Below are positions 49,261 to 60,224 of a stretch of DNA of 64,000 bases, in pieces. Made by a program: the position numbers and the translations under genes. Numbering within the stretch: position 1 is the first letter of the stretch; every line of letters starts with the position of its first letter. The notes under the pieces are model-generated. The model was not told the origin of the DNA. It did not search any database and saw nothing but the letters and a program-made list of their open reading frames with translations. The stretch is taken from positions 1-64,000 of the forward strand of contig NZ_QYRT01000011.1 of assembly GCF_004923255.1 (NCBI RefSeq). Reading direction: 5' to 3'. This DNA is from Subtercola vilae. GTDB taxonomy: Bacteria; Actinomycetota; Actinomycetes; Actinomycetales; Microbacteriaceae.

Positions 49261-51923
49261 TGCTCACCGCCGACATCCGCCAGCGCTGGCTGACGTTCTT
49301 CGCCGATCGCGGGCACACGGTCGTTCCGTCTGCATCGCTGGTCAGCGAAGACCCCACACTGCTCTTCACGGTCGCCGGAATGGTGCCGTTCATCCCGTAC
49401 ATGTCGGGGTTGGTACCCGCGCCGTTCAAACGTGCCACCAGCGTGCAGAAGTGCATCCGCACCCTCGACATCGAAGAGGTGGGCAAGACCACCCGCCACG
49501 GCACGTTCTTTCAGATGAACGGCAACTTCTCGTTCGGTGACTACTTCAAAGAGCAGGCCATCGAGTTCGCGTGGGAGCTTCTGACAACGCCCGAAGCCGA
49601 CGGCGGGCTCGGTTTTGCCGAAAAAGATCTCTGGGTCACCGTCTACGAAGACGACGACGAAGCCATCGCGATGTGGAAGAAGACGGCGGGCCTGCCCGAC
49701 CACCGCATCCAGCGCCTCGGCAAAGAAGACAACTACTGGTCGACCGGCCAGCCCGGCCCCGCTGGCCCCTGCTCGGAGATCTACTTCGACCGCGGCCCCG
49801 AGTACGGCGCCGAAGGCGGCCCTGCGGCCGACGAGAACCGCTACATCGAGATCTGGAACCTCGTGTTCATGCAGTACCTCATCGGCAATGTGAAGTCGAA
49901 AGTCGACTTCGACATCCTCGGTGAGTTGCCGCGCAAGAACATCGACACCGGAATGGGTCTCGAGCGGGTGGCTTTCATCAAGCAGAAGGTCGAGAATCTG
50001 TACGAGATCGACCAGGTGCGGCCCGTGCTCGACCTCGCGGCCGACCTCTCTGGTCGCCGTTACGGCGCCGACCACGACGACGACGTACGGATGCGCGTGG
50101 TTGCTGATCACGTTCGCTCGGCGCTCATGCTCATGTCAGACGGTGTGACTCCGTCGAATGAGGGGCGCGGCTACGTACTTCGCCGCCTGATGCGCCGCAC
50201 CGTGCGCAGCATGCGACTGCTCGGTGTCGACCGTTCGACCTTTCCCGAACTCTTCCCTGCGTCGCGTGACGCGATGTCGGCCGCGTACCCCGAGGTCGAG
50301 GCCGACTACGAGCGCATCTCCCGCACGGCGTACGCCGAAGAGGAGGCGTTCCTCCGCACGCTCACGGGTGGCACGAGCATCCTCGATCTCGCCGTGCTCA
50401 AGACGAAGTCAGAGGGCACCACGGCTCTGGCCGGAGACACCGCTTTTCAGCTGCACGACACCTTCGGTTTTCCCATCGACCTCACGGTCGAGATCGCAGA
50501 AGAGGCCGGCCTCGCGGTTGACCGCGTTGCGTTCGAGCGTCTGATGACCGAACAGAAGCAGCGTGCAAAGGCCGACGCGAAGACCAAGAAGCTCGGCGCG
50601 AACGATCTGTCGGCTTTCGCCGAGTTCCGCGCTGTGGGTGAGACCGTCTTCACCGGCTACACCGAGCTCGAGACAGAGTCGCGCGTGCTCGGCCTCATCA
50701 TCGACGGCCAGTCGGTGGCCACGGCCGTGACCGGTGAGCTCGTCGAGGTCATTCTCGCCGAGACGAGCCTCTACGCCGAGTCGGGGGGCCAGGAGGCCGA
50801 CTCCGGTTCCATCGTCGGCAACGGGTTCGAGCTCGAGGTGCTCGACGTGCAGAAGCCGGTTAAGGGGCTCATCAGCCACCGTTCCCGCGTGGTGAGCGGC
50901 CAGGTCGCCGTGGGCGACCCCGCGCGCAGCGTGGTCGACCACGAGTGGCGAAAGGGCGCGACCCAGTCGCACTCGGGAACCCACATTGTGCATGCCGCGC
51001 TTCGCGAGATTCTCGGTTCGACCGCGCACCAGTCGGGTTCGTACAACAAGGCCGGCTACCTGCGACTCGACTTCACCTGGAGCCAGCCGCTATCGGCAGA
51101 GACCAAGTCGGAGATCGAAGAGATCTCCAACACGGCCGTGCGCAACGACTTCGAGGTCATCACCCGCGAAATGGCCGTCGACGACGCCAAGAAGCTCGGC
51201 GCGATGGCGTTGTTCGGTGAGAAGTACGGCGATGTCGTGCGCATGGTAGAGATCGGCGGCCCCTGGTCGCGCGAGCTCTGCGGCGGCACTCACGTGGTGC
51301 ACACGTCAGAGATCGGTCTGATCAACCTGCTGGGCGAATCGTCTGTCGGGTCGACCAACCGCCGCATCGAGTCGCTTGTCGGCGCCGACGCGTTCAGGGA
51401 CTTCGCCACCGAGCGTGCCATCGTCTCGCAGCTCTCGTCGTCGCTGAAGGCCCCGCGTGACGAACTCACCGCGCGCATTGCAGACCTGGCCGCGAACCTC
51501 AAGGCCGCTGAGAAGAAGATCGCCGCCTACGAAGCGAGCGCGCTCTCTTCCCGAGTGCCTGCACTTGTCGCGAACGTCGTGCGCGTCGGCGACGTCAGCC
51601 TGGTCGCAGAGAACGTGGGGGAGCTTCGCTCGAGCGATGACCTCCGGATGCTCGTCACCGGTGTTCGCGAACGCCTCGGCTCCGACGCGGCAGTCGTCGC
51701 GCTGGCCGCCGCCGTTGCCGGCAAGCCTGTCGTCATCGTGGCCACCACGGCAGAAGCACGCAGCGCCTCGCTCAAGGCGGGCGCGCTGGCCAAGCTCGCC
51801 GCCTCGATTCTGGGCGGTGGCGGGGGCGGCAAAGACGACCTCGCCCAGGGCGGCGGCACGAACGTCGACGCTCTCGACGATGCTCTCGCGGGCATTCGCC
51901 AGGCCGTGGGTTCGACGCATTAG
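49260..51923 (+). CDS. alaS: Alanyl-tRNA synthetase
   Basis: 887 residues. The catalytic core (RWLTFFADRGHTVVPSASL, TLLFTVAGMVPF), the editing domain with zinc ligands HSGTHIVHAALRE near 572 and CGGTHVVHTSEIG near 676, and the C-terminal DHHA1 domain ending GGGGGGKDDLAQGGG are complete. It charges and proofreads tRNA-Ala. The GTG start overlaps the preceding stop. Confidence 0.96.
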   Translation: MLTADIRQRWLTFFADRGHTVVPSASLVSEDPTLLFTVAGMVPFIPYMSGLVPAPFKRATSVQKCIRTLDIEEVGKTTRHGTFFQMNGNFSFGDYFKEQAIEFAWELLTTPEADGGLGFAEKDLWVTVYEDDDEAIAMWKKTAGLPDHRIQRLGKEDNYWSTGQPGPAGPCSEIYFDRGPEYGAEGGPAADENRYIEIWNLVFMQYLIGNVKSKVDFDILGELPRKNIDTGMGLERVAFIKQKVENLYEIDQVRPVLDLAADLSGRRYGADHDDDVRMRVVADHVRSALMLMSDGVTPSNEGRGYVLRRLMRRTVRSMRLLGVDRSTFPELFPASRDAMSAAYPEVEADYERISRTAYAEEEAFLRTLTGGTSILDLAVLKTKSEGTTALAGDTAFQLHDTFGFPIDLTVEIAEEAGLAVDRVAFERLMTEQKQRAKADAKTKKLGANDLSAFAEFRAVGETVFTGYTELETESRVLGLIIDGQSVATAVTGELVEVILAETSLYAESGGQEADSGSIVGNGFELEVLDVQKPVKGLISHRSRVVSGQVAVGDPARSVVDHEWRKGATQSHSGTHIVHAALREILGSTAHQSGSYNKAGYLRLDFTWSQPLSAETKSEIEEISNTAVRNDFEVITREMAVDDAKKLGAMALFGEKYGDVVRMVEIGGPWSRELCGGTHVVHTSEIGLINLLGESSVGSTNRRIESLVGADAFRDFATERAIVSQLSSSLKAPRDELTARIADLAANLKAAEKKIAAYEASALSSRVPALVANVVRVGDVSLVAENVGELRSSDDLRMLVTGVRERLGSDAAVVALAAAVAGKPVVIVATTAEARSASLKAGALAKLAASILGGGGGGKDDLAQGGGTNVDALDDALAGIRQAVGSTH

Positions 51924-51966
51924 CGACAACAGCACGGCAGCCGAACGCTCGCCCGAACGCCCAGCC

Positions 51967-52440
51967 ATGCGCTCGGGCGTTCGGCTGGGCATCGATGTCG
52001 GGAAGGCTCGGGTGGGCATCGCCCGCTCCGACTTCCACGGCATTCTCGCCACCCCCGTCGAGACCGTCGCCCGGGCCGCGAGCGGCGGTGCCGACATCGC
52101 GCGCATCCTCAGCATCGCCCGGGAGATCGACGCGATCGAGTTCATCGTGGGGCTGCCGCTGTCGATGTCGGGCGGTTCGACGGCCTCGACGGCCGACGCC
52201 GAAGAGTTCGCGGCCCGATGTGCGCAGGTATTCGAGCATCCGGTGCGCATGATCGATGAGCGGTTGACCACTGTTTCGGCGCAGTCCGCATTGCACAAGA
52301 CCGGTCGCACCACGAAGAACTCACGCTCAGTGATCGATCAAGTTGCCGCCGTTATACTTTTGCAGCACGCCCTCGATGTCGAGCGCGCCTCGGGCAGACC
52401 GCCCGGCGTCGTCGTCGACAAGACCTCAAGGATTTCATAG
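51967..52440 (+). CDS. ruvX: Holliday junction resolvase-like protein RuvX (YqgF)
   Basis: 157 residues. RLGIDVGKARVGIARSDFHGILATPVET starts the RNase H fold with its catalytic Asp, GLPLSMSGGST near 63, DERLTT near 97 and the final Asp in QHALDVERASGRPPG follow. It may act in 16S rRNA processing or junction cleavage. The ATG at 51967 is the only sensible start for the fold. It overlaps mltG by one base (TAGTG). Confidence 0.9.
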   Translation: MRSGVRLGIDVGKARVGIARSDFHGILATPVETVARAASGGADIARILSIAREIDAIEFIVGLPLSMSGGSTASTADAEEFAARCAQVFEHPVRMIDERLTTVSAQSALHKTGRTTKNSRSVIDQVAAVILLQHALDVERASGRPPGVVVDKTSRIS

Positions 52441-53645
52441 TGACTGACCCGCAGCCACCCGACTCTCACCCGTTTGCCGAATTCTTTCGTGAAGCCCCCG
52501 AAGGCTCACAGCACCACGGCAGACGGGCTGCCCGCGAGGCGGCGAATCCTGGCCGCCACCCCCGTGAGCCCCGGCGTCGACGGCCGCTGCGGGGAATCAT
52601 CACCCTCATCGTGGCGATTGTGCTGGTGGGTGGTCTCGGCGCCATCGGTACGTCGATCTACTTCTCGTACGAGCCCCAGATCAACAAGATCTTCGGCGCT
52701 AAGACCGTCGAGGACTACTCTGGCGACGGGACGGCCGACAAGGTCAGTTTCGTGATCGCCAGCGGCGACACCGGCGACGTGATCGGCACCAACCTGCAGA
52801 AGGCCGACGTGGTCAAGTCGTCGGCAACTTTCTACGCACTGCTGCTGAAACAACCCACGGCAGTGGTATTCCAGCCCGGCACCTACACGCTGGCGAAGCA
52901 GATGAGCTCGCAGTCGGCGCTCACCGCCCTCGAGAACCCGACGAACCATGTCACGATCAGTGTGGTGATTCCCGAGGGAACCGTCGCCGCCGATGTGCTG
53001 ACCAAAGTCGCCGACGCCACCGGGGTGGCTCTCACCGATCTGCAGGCCCAGGCCGCCAACTTCACGCAGTTCGGAATCGACGCTTCGGCGCCCAACATCG
53101 AGGGCTACCTCTTTCCGGCGACGTACACGTTCGAACCGAACACCAGCGCGCACGACCTGATCAAGACCATGGTCGACCGCGCGTTCCAGTCGCTCGATGC
53201 CGCAGGGGTCGCACCCGCCGACCGCGAGAAGACGCTGACGCTGGCCTCGGTCATCCAGAAGGAGGCCGCGCAGACACCCGACTTCTACAAGGTCTCCCGG
53301 GTGTTCGTCAACCGAATTGCCGACGGTATGCCGCTGCAGAGTGACGCTACCGTCGCGTACGGCACCGGTGCGAAGCGCGTCGACACAACCGACGCCGAAC
53401 GCAACGACGAGTCGAACAAATACAACACCTATGTGTACAAGGGCCTGCCCGTCGGCCCCATCTCGAACCCGGGCGACACCGCCATCGACGCGGCGCTGCA
53501 CCCTGTCGCCGGCGACTGGATCTACTTCGTGACGGTGAACCTCGACACGGGCGAGACGGTCTTCTCGAGCAACCTCGACGACCACAACAAGGCCGTCGCG
53601 CAGTACCAGGCCTGGTCGGCGGCGAACCCCGGTTCGGGCGGGTAG
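52440..53645 (+). CDS. mltG: Endolytic murein transglycosylase MltG
   Basis: 401 residues. A basic, Arg/Pro-rich cytoplasmic N terminus is followed by a transmembrane helix (GIITLIVAIVLVGGLGAIG, about 56-76), a LysM-like subdomain, and the YceG catalytic domain: NIEGYLFPATYTFEPN near 220 and ASVIQKEA near 272 with the catalytic Glu, then LPVGPISNPG near 335. It cuts nascent peptidoglycan strands. The position between ruvX and aroE is the usual actinobacterial order. GTG start coupled to ruvX. Confidence 0.92.
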   Translation: MTDPQPPDSHPFAEFFREAPEGSQHHGRRAAREAANPGRHPREPRRRRPLRGIITLIVAIVLVGGLGAIGTSIYFSYEPQINKIFGAKTVEDYSGDGTADKVSFVIASGDTGDVIGTNLQKADVVKSSATFYALLLKQPTAVVFQPGTYTLAKQMSSQSALTALENPTNHVTISVVIPEGTVAADVLTKVADATGVALTDLQAQAANFTQFGIDASAPNIEGYLFPATYTFEPNTSAHDLIKTMVDRAFQSLDAAGVAPADREKTLTLASVIQKEAAQTPDFYKVSRVFVNRIADGMPLQSDATVAYGTGAKRVDTTDAERNDESNKYNTYVYKGLPVGPISNPGDTAIDAALHPVAGDWIYFVTVNLDTGETVFSSNLDDHNKAVAQYQAWSAANPGSGG

Positions 53646-53650
53646 GTCTG

Positions 53651-54592
53651 ATGCCGCCGCGGCTCCGACTCGCTGTGCTCGGGTCTCCCATCGCACATTC
53701 GAAATCGCCGCTGCTGCACGCAGCCGCCTACCGGGTGCTCGGCTTCGATGCCGAGTACTCGGCGATCGAGGTGGGCTCTGGCGAGCTGGCCGACTTTGTC
53801 GGCGGCCGTGACGCTTCGTGGCGTGGCCTCTCGCTCACAATGCCGCTCAAAGAAGAAGTTCTGCCCCTGCTCGCGTCTGTCGATCGCCTGGCGGGCCTCA
53901 CCGGCGCGGCCAACACCGTGCTGTTCGGCCCGGCGGTGCCGCAGCGTGACATGCAGCAGGGTGACATGCAGCAGCGTGCCGCGCTCGCTTCGGCCTCGTC
54001 GTCGGCACCGGATGGGCGGCCGACCCTCCTCGGATTCAACACCGATGTGGCCGGTATCGTTCGCGCCGTCGAAGCGGCGGGCATCCATCAGGCCCGGCAC
54101 GTGCTCATTCTGGGCGCCGGCGCCACCGCGAAGTCGGCTCTTGTCGCGGCCGCGCAACTCGGCGCCCAACTGGTCACCGTGGCCGCACGTACGCCTTCGA
54201 AGGCAGCCGAGCTCATTTCGCTCGGTGCCCAGGTGGGCGTCATCGTCGAGCTTGTTCCGCTCAGCGCAGCACTCGCCGGCACGTCGGGCGACCTCACAAT
54301 CAGCACCCTGCCCGGGGAAGCCCTCACCGCCGACGACATCGGCGGCCTGCGCGTCAGCCCGGGCTCAGCCCTCCTCGATGTGGCGTACCACCCGTGGCCG
54401 AGCACCCTCGCTGCGCGCTGGCAGGGTGCCGGCGGCACCGTCGTCTCGGGGCTGTCGATGCTGCTGCACCAGGCACTGCTGCAGGTTCGCGTCTTCACGC
54501 TGGGCGATCCCGAGCTCGTGCTCGACGACGAACCTGCTGTTCTCGAGGCCATGGCCGACGCAGTGGGCCTCAGCGGTCGGCCTGGGCGCTGA
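53651..54592 (+). CDS. aroE: Shikimate dehydrogenase
   Basis: 313 residues. The N-terminal substrate domain has GSPIAHSKSPLLH and the lysine in LTMPLKEEV; GFNTDVAGIVRAVE and the nucleotide loop LGAGATAKSA follow. It reduces 3-dehydroshikimate with NADPH. Residues about 100-125 hold an insertion with a 15-bp in-frame near-duplication (RDMQQGDMQQ) not seen in typical AroE of about 270 residues. It follows mltG by 5 bp and precedes aroC by 21 bp. Confidence 0.92.
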   Translation: MPPRLRLAVLGSPIAHSKSPLLHAAAYRVLGFDAEYSAIEVGSGELADFVGGRDASWRGLSLTMPLKEEVLPLLASVDRLAGLTGAANTVLFGPAVPQRDMQQGDMQQRAALASASSSAPDGRPTLLGFNTDVAGIVRAVEAAGIHQARHVLILGAGATAKSALVAAAQLGAQLVTVAARTPSKAAELISLGAQVGVIVELVPLSAALAGTSGDLTISTLPGEALTADDIGGLRVSPGSALLDVAYHPWPSTLAARWQGAGGTVVSGLSMLLHQALLQVRVFTLGDPELVLDDEPAVLEAMADAVGLSGRPGR

Positions 54593-54613
54593 GACTGTGG
54601 GAGGATTTTAGTC

Positions 54614-55846
54614 ATGCTTCGTTGGCTCACAGCCGGAGAATCGCACGGCCCAGAACTCATTGCCATCATTGAAGGTCTGCCGTCGGGTGTCCCGGTCACT
54701 CTCGCTCATATCCGCACCGACCTCGCTCGACGAAAGCTGGGCTACGGGCGCGGCGCCCGCATGAAGTTCGAGCAAGACGAGGTGACGGTGTCGGGCGGCG
54801 TGGTGCACGGTTTCACGCTCGGCAGCCCGGTGGCCATCCGCATCGGCAACACCGAGTGGCCGAAGTGGGTCGACGTGATGGGCTCTGAGCCGGTCACCGG
54901 CCCCGAGCAGACCCCCGAAGAGCACTTCGAGTCGGGCGGCCCGGCCACGCCCACCTCCGGCCGCGGTGCACCCCTCACCCGGCCTCGCCCGGGCCACGCC
55001 GATCTGGTGGGAATGCAGAAGTACGGCTTCGACGAGGCCCGCCCGATTCTCGAGCGCGCCAGTGCCCGTGAGACGGCAGCGCGCGTCGCACTCGGCGCCG
55101 TGGCCCGAAACTTTCTGGGCGAACTCGGAATCACCCTCGTGAGCCACACTCTTTCCATCGGCCCGGTGCGTGTTCCCGAAAACTCACCCCTGCCCCTGTC
55201 CACCGATGTCGACCGCCTCGATGCAGACCCGCTGCGCTGCTTCGACCCGGCGACCTCGGCGCTCATGGTGGCCGAAGTCGACCAGGCCCACAAAGACGGC
55301 GACACGCTCGGCGGCGTCGTCGAGGTGCTCGCGTACGGCCTGCCGCCGGGCCTCGGTTCGCACGTGCACTGGGACAGGCGGCTTGACTCGCAGCTCGCGG
55401 CTGCGCTGATGGGCATCCAGGCCATCAAGGGTGTCGAGGTGGGCGACGGTTTTCTGACCACCACTCGCCGCGGCTCCGATGCACACGACGAACTCTTTCA
55501 GGTCGACGGCGAGATCGAGCGCTCGAGCGACAAGGCCGGCGGCACCGAGGGCGGCATGAGTACGGGCACCGTGCTGCGCGTTCGCGCGGGCATGAAGCCC
55601 ATCGCCACGATTCCGCACGCCCTCCGCACGGTCGACATCGCCACGGGAGAGGCTGCCTCGGCTCATCACCAGCGCTCTGACGTCTGCGCCGTTCCCGCCG
55701 CGGGAGTGGTGGCCGAGGCGATGGTCGCTCTCGTGCTGGCCAACGCTGTTCAGGAGAAGTTCGGCGGCGACGCCATCGCCGAGACGCGCCGCAACCTCGA
55801 GTCGTACCTCGCGAACATCCCACCAGCGCTTCGTTCGAGGTCATGA
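54614..55846 (+). CDS. aroC: Chorismate synthase
   Basis: 410 residues. The start [43 protein letters not shown] and [20 protein letters not shown] are the family signatures around the FMN and EPSP site. It converts EPSP to chorismate. GGAGGATTTT lies before the ATG. It overlaps aroK as ATGA. Confidence 0.96.
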   Translation: MLRWLTAGESHGPELIAIIEGLPSGVPVTLAHIRTDLARRKLGYGRGARMKFEQDEVTVSGGVVHGFTLGSPVAIRIGNTEWPKWVDVMGSEPVTGPEQTPEEHFESGGPATPTSGRGAPLTRPRPGHADLVGMQKYGFDEARPILERASARETAARVALGAVARNFLGELGITLVSHTLSIGPVRVPENSPLPLSTDVDRLDADPLRCFDPATSALMVAEVDQAHKDGDTLGGVVEVLAYGLPPGLGSHVHWDRRLDSQLAAALMGIQAIKGVEVGDGFLTTTRRGSDAHDELFQVDGEIERSSDKAGGTEGGMSTGTVLRVRAGMKPIATIPHALRTVDIATGEAASAHHQRSDVCAVPAAGVVAEAMVALVLANAVQEKFGGDAIAETRRNLESYLANIPPALRSRS

Positions 55847-56342
55847 CCGTCGTCATCATCGGGCCGCCCGCCGCCGGCAAGACCCGCATCGGCCGTCGCG
55901 TGGCCAAGCTGCTCGGGCAGAGCTTCACCGATACCGACAAGCAGATCGTCGCGCTGCACGGCGCCATTCCCGAGATCTTCGAGACACACGGTGAACCGTA
56001 TTTTCGTCAGCTCGAACGGGCCGAAGTCGTGCACGCTCTCTCGGCTGGGGGAGTGGTGTCGTTCGGCGGCGGCGCCGTACTGAACGTGGCGACCCAGTTC
56101 GACCTCGAGACCTGCCTTGTTGTGCTCTTCACTGTCACGAGCGACGCGGTCAAGGCCAGGCTCGGCAATTCGAAACGACCGCTCGTACCCGACGTCGAGG
56201 CCTGGCAGCGGGTGGTGGATGCCCGGCGCGACCTCTACGCCGACCTGGCCGACTTCACCATCGACACTTCACACCGCAAAGCCGACGACATCGCCGAAGA
56301 GGTCGCCGCCTGGGTGCGAGCGCAGCTCACGAAGGAGAACGT

Positions 56343-56346
<4 letters not shown>
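55843..56346 (+). CDS. aroK: Shikimate kinase
   Basis: 167 residues. Walker [12 protein letters not shown] at 7-17, the shikimate Asp in FTDTDKQIV near 32, [13 protein letters not shown] and SFGGGAVL near 72. It phosphorylates shikimate. Both ends overlap the neighbouring aro genes by 4 bp. Confidence 0.94.
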
Positions 56347-57476
<1,130 letters not shown>

Positions 57477-57553
57477 CCGAAAGCGACTACACTCTACTGT
57501 CGGGTGAAAACCCGCACGACCGAACTTTCTCAACCGAATGGAACCACCTTTTT

Positions 57554-58117
57554 ATGGCTTCGACAAGCGACATCCGTAACGGCGTAGTGATGAAGATCGA
57601 CGGCCAGCTGTGGGCTGTCATCGAGTTTCAGCACGTCAAGCCCGGCAAGGGTGGTGCGTTCGTTCGTACCAAGATCAAGAACGTGCTCTCGGGCAAGGTC
57701 GTCGACCGCACGTTCAACGCGGGCGCGAAGATCGAGACGGCCAACGTCGACCGCCGCGACTACACCTACTCGTACAACGACGGTCAAGACTTCGTCTTCA
57801 TGGACACCGAGACCTACGAGCAGCTCAGCGTGACCGACGCCGTCGTCGGCGACGCCAAGAACTACATGCTCGAGAACCAGCCCGTCACCATCGCTCTGCA
57901 CGAAGACGCGCCGCTCTACGTCGAGCTGCCGGCCTCGGTCATCCTCGAGATCACCTACACCGAGCCGGGCCTGCAGGGCGACCGCTCCACCGGCGGCACC
58001 AAGCCCGCCACGGTCGAGACCGGCCACGAGATCCAGGTTCCGCTGTTTCTCGAGCAGGGCACGAAGGTCAAGGTCGACACGCGTACCGGCGACTACCTCG
58101 GCCGCGTCAGCGACTAG
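57554..58117 (+). CDS. efp: Translation elongation factor P
   Basis: 187 residues with all three beta domains: [35 protein letters not shown] at the N terminus and [47 protein letters not shown] at the C terminus. It relieves stalling at polyproline. The tip of the first loop is PGKGG, with lysine at the modified position; many actinobacterial EF-Ps use an unmodified PGKGP loop, and no epmA/epmB-like gene is visible here. It has its own gap (77 bp) after aroB. Confidence 0.95.
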   Translation: MASTSDIRNGVVMKIDGQLWAVIEFQHVKPGKGGAFVRTKIKNVLSGKVVDRTFNAGAKIETANVDRRDYTYSYNDGQDFVFMDTETYEQLSVTDAVVGDAKNYMLENQPVTIALHEDAPLYVELPASVILEITYTEPGLQGDRSTGGTKPATVETGHEIQVPLFLEQGTKVKVDTRTGDYLGRVSD

Positions 58118-58133
58118 GGACTGACGAACACCG

Positions 58134-58556
58134 ATGAGTTCCCGAACCAAGGCCCGTAAGCGGGCCCTCGACGTTCTGTACGCCGCCGACGTGCGCCAGA
58201 TCTCGATCAACGAGTCACTGGCCGCCGAAGCTGCCCGCGCCCTCACCGAGCCTGCCCGCGAGGCGTCGTGGGAGTACGCGCGCGAGATCGTCGGTGGCGT
58301 GGTCGAGCACGGCTACGAGATCGATGAGCTCATCGAGACGTACGCCGTGGGGTGGACCCTCGGCCGCATGCCGCACATCGACCGTGCACTTCTTCGCATC
58401 GGTATCTGGGAGATTCTCTACAACGACGGGGTTCCGGATGTTGTGGCCATCTCCGAGGCCGTCGAAGCTGCCCAGCTCATGTCGACAGACGACTCGTCGG
58501 GTTTCATCAATGGAATCCTGGCCAAGATCTCGCAGACCAAGGGCGTCACGCAGTAG
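58134..58556 (+). CDS. nusB: Transcription antitermination factor NusB
   Basis: 140 residues: SSRTKARKRALDVLYAADVR, then YAVGWTLGRMPHIDRALLRIGIWEILY near 75 and VAISEAVEAAQLMSTDDSSGFINGILAKI at the C terminus. It acts with NusE in rRNA antitermination. It lies 16 bp after efp. A gcaccga-t-tcggtgc hairpin without a T run follows it. Confidence 0.93.
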   Translation: MSSRTKARKRALDVLYAADVRQISINESLAAEAARALTEPAREASWEYAREIVGGVVEHGYEIDELIETYAVGWTLGRMPHIDRALLRIGIWEILYNDGVPDVVAISEAVEAAQLMSTDDSSGFINGILAKISQTKGVTQ

Positions 58557-58604
58557 AACTTCGTTGCACCGATTCGGTGCGATAGTGTGGAAGACGTAGA
58601 CAAC

Positions 58605-58636
58605 CTTTAAGAGTCGGCCTGTGAGTCGGAGAAGGG
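58605..58636 (+). promoter_or_regulatory. Probable PyrR-binding RNA leader of the pyr operon
   Basis: The leader before pyrR reads ctttaa, then gagtcgg, the loop cctgtgag, tcgga and gaaggg, ending at the pyrR ribosome site. This order resembles the PyrR binding element in other actinobacteria (ctttaa, then a stem-loop with CNGNGAG, merging into the Shine-Dalgarno sequence), which lets PyrR repress translation when UMP is high. The match is by eye. Confidence 0.45.
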
Positions 58637-58644
58637 AGTCGGTC

Positions 58645-59268
58645 ATGGCACGAGTAGTGCTGTCTCAGGCTGACATCAACCGGGCGTTGACGCGTATCTC
58701 GCACGAGATCCTCGAGTGGAACCGGGGGGCCGGCGATCTTGTCATCCTCGGTGTACCGACCCGCGGGGTGTTTCTGGCCCAGCGCATCGCTGCGATCATC
58801 CAGCGCATCGAACCGGGCGCACCGGCGTCTCTCGTGGGGGCCCTCGACGCCACGATGTACCGCGACGACCTGGGCCGCAACGTCACGCGTACCCCGCAGC
58901 CGACGCAGATTCCGGCCGGGGGAGTCGACGGCAAGACCGTCGTGCTGGTCGACGATGTGCTCTACTCGGGCCGCACCATTCGTGCCGCGCTCGATGCGCT
59001 GAGCGACATCGGGCGCCCCCGCGTTGTACGACTGGCTGTGCTGGTCGACCGCGGGCATCGCGAGCTGCCGATTCGCGCCGACTTCGTGGGCAAGAACCTG
59101 CCCACCTCGACCGACGAACGTATCAACGTGCGCCTCAGCGAGGTCGACGAGGTCGAAGAGGTGAGCATCGAGAGCCGCACGATGCCCGAGCAGCCCACCG
59201 CACAACCCACCGAGCAGCCCACCGAACCAGGCAACGGCAGCGACGAGCCCGACGGGGGAACCCGATGA
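58645..59268 (+). CDS. pyrR: Bifunctional pyr operon regulator / uracil phosphoribosyltransferase PyrR
   Basis: 207 residues. [31 protein letters not shown]-like [10 protein letters not shown] near 40, the PRPP loop [21 protein letters not shown] near 96 and [22 protein letters not shown] near 132 are the PyrR signatures. The C-terminal about 30 residues are a Pro/Thr/Gln low-complexity tail absent from most PyrR. The ATG at 58645 has AGGGAG upstream; a GTG at 58621 lies within the regulatory leader. It overlaps pyrB as ATGA. Confidence 0.94.
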   Translation: MARVVLSQADINRALTRISHEILEWNRGAGDLVILGVPTRGVFLAQRIAAIIQRIEPGAPASLVGALDATMYRDDLGRNVTRTPQPTQIPAGGVDGKTVVLVDDVLYSGRTIRAALDALSDIGRPRVVRLAVLVDRGHRELPIRADFVGKNLPTSTDERINVRLSEVDEVEEVSIESRTMPEQPTAQPTEQPTEPGNGSDEPDGGTR

Positions 59269-60224
59269 GGCACCTGCTCTCGACCAAGACCCTCAGCCAG
59301 GGCGAAGCGCTGCAGATTCTCGATGTTGCCGAAGACATGGCCGCCGTCTCGACGCGCGAGGTCAAGAAGCTGCCCGCGCTCCGCGGGAAGACTGTGGTCA
59401 ACCTCTTCTTCGAAGACTCCACCCGCACCCGCATCTCGTTCGAGGCGGCCGCTAAACGGCTGAGCGCCGACGTGATCAACTTCAGTGCCAAAGGCTCGAG
59501 CGTCTCGAAGGGAGAGAGCCTCAAAGACACCGCCCAGACCCTGGCAGCAATGGGGGCCGACGGCGTGGTCATTCGGCACCATGCGAGCGGCGCTCCGCAC
59601 GTTCTGGCCGAGAGCAACTGGATCGACGCACCCATCGTGAACGCGGGTGACGGCACCCACGAGCATCCGACCCAGGCCCTGCTCGACGCCTTCACCATTC
59701 GCCGCCGGCTCTTCGGCGACAGAAGTCGTGGCCGCGACCTCGACGGCGTCAGCGTGGTGATCGTGGGCGACGTGATGCACTCGCGGGTCGCCCGCTCGAA
59801 CCTCTGGCTGCTGCAGACGCTCGGCGCCCACGTCACGTTCGTCGCTCCTGCCACACTGGTACCGTTCGGCGCCGAAACCGACTGGCCCGTGGGCATCAGC
59901 TACGACTTCGACCAGACCATTCGAGACACCCGCCCCGATGTCGTGATGATGCTGCGCATTCAGAGCGAACGCATGAACGCGGCCTTCTTTCCCAACGCCC
60001 GCGAGTATTCGCGCGAGTGGGGCCTCGACGACGCACGCCTCGCGTCGCTTCGCCCCGATACGATTGTCATGCATCCCGGCCCGATGAACCGCGGCCTCGA
60101 GATCTCGGCGGGTGCCGCCGACTCAGCCCAGTCGACGGTACTCGAGCAGGTCACGAACGGGGTGTCAATACGCATGGCAGTTCTCTACCTGCTCATGTCT
60201 GGCGATCGAGAGGTACAACCGTGA
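59265..60224 (+). CDS. pyrB: Aspartate carbamoyltransferase catalytic subunit
   Basis: 319 residues. [19 protein letters not shown] near 49 binds carbamoyl phosphate, [14 protein letters not shown] near 134 and [14 protein letters not shown] near 270 complete the active site. It makes carbamoyl aspartate. No pyrI regulatory subunit follows. It is translationally coupled on both sides (ATGA with pyrR, GTGA with pyrC). Confidence 0.95.
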   Translation: MRHLLSTKTLSQGEALQILDVAEDMAAVSTREVKKLPALRGKTVVNLFFEDSTRTRISFEAAAKRLSADVINFSAKGSSVSKGESLKDTAQTLAAMGADGVVIRHHASGAPHVLAESNWIDAPIVNAGDGTHEHPTQALLDAFTIRRRLFGDRSRGRDLDGVSVVIVGDVMHSRVARSNLWLLQTLGAHVTFVAPATLVPFGAETDWPVGISYDFDQTIRDTRPDVVMMLRIQSERMNAAFFPNAREYSREWGLDDARLASLRPDTIVMHPGPMNRGLEISAGAADSAQSTVLEQVTNGVSIRMAVLYLLMSGDREVQP

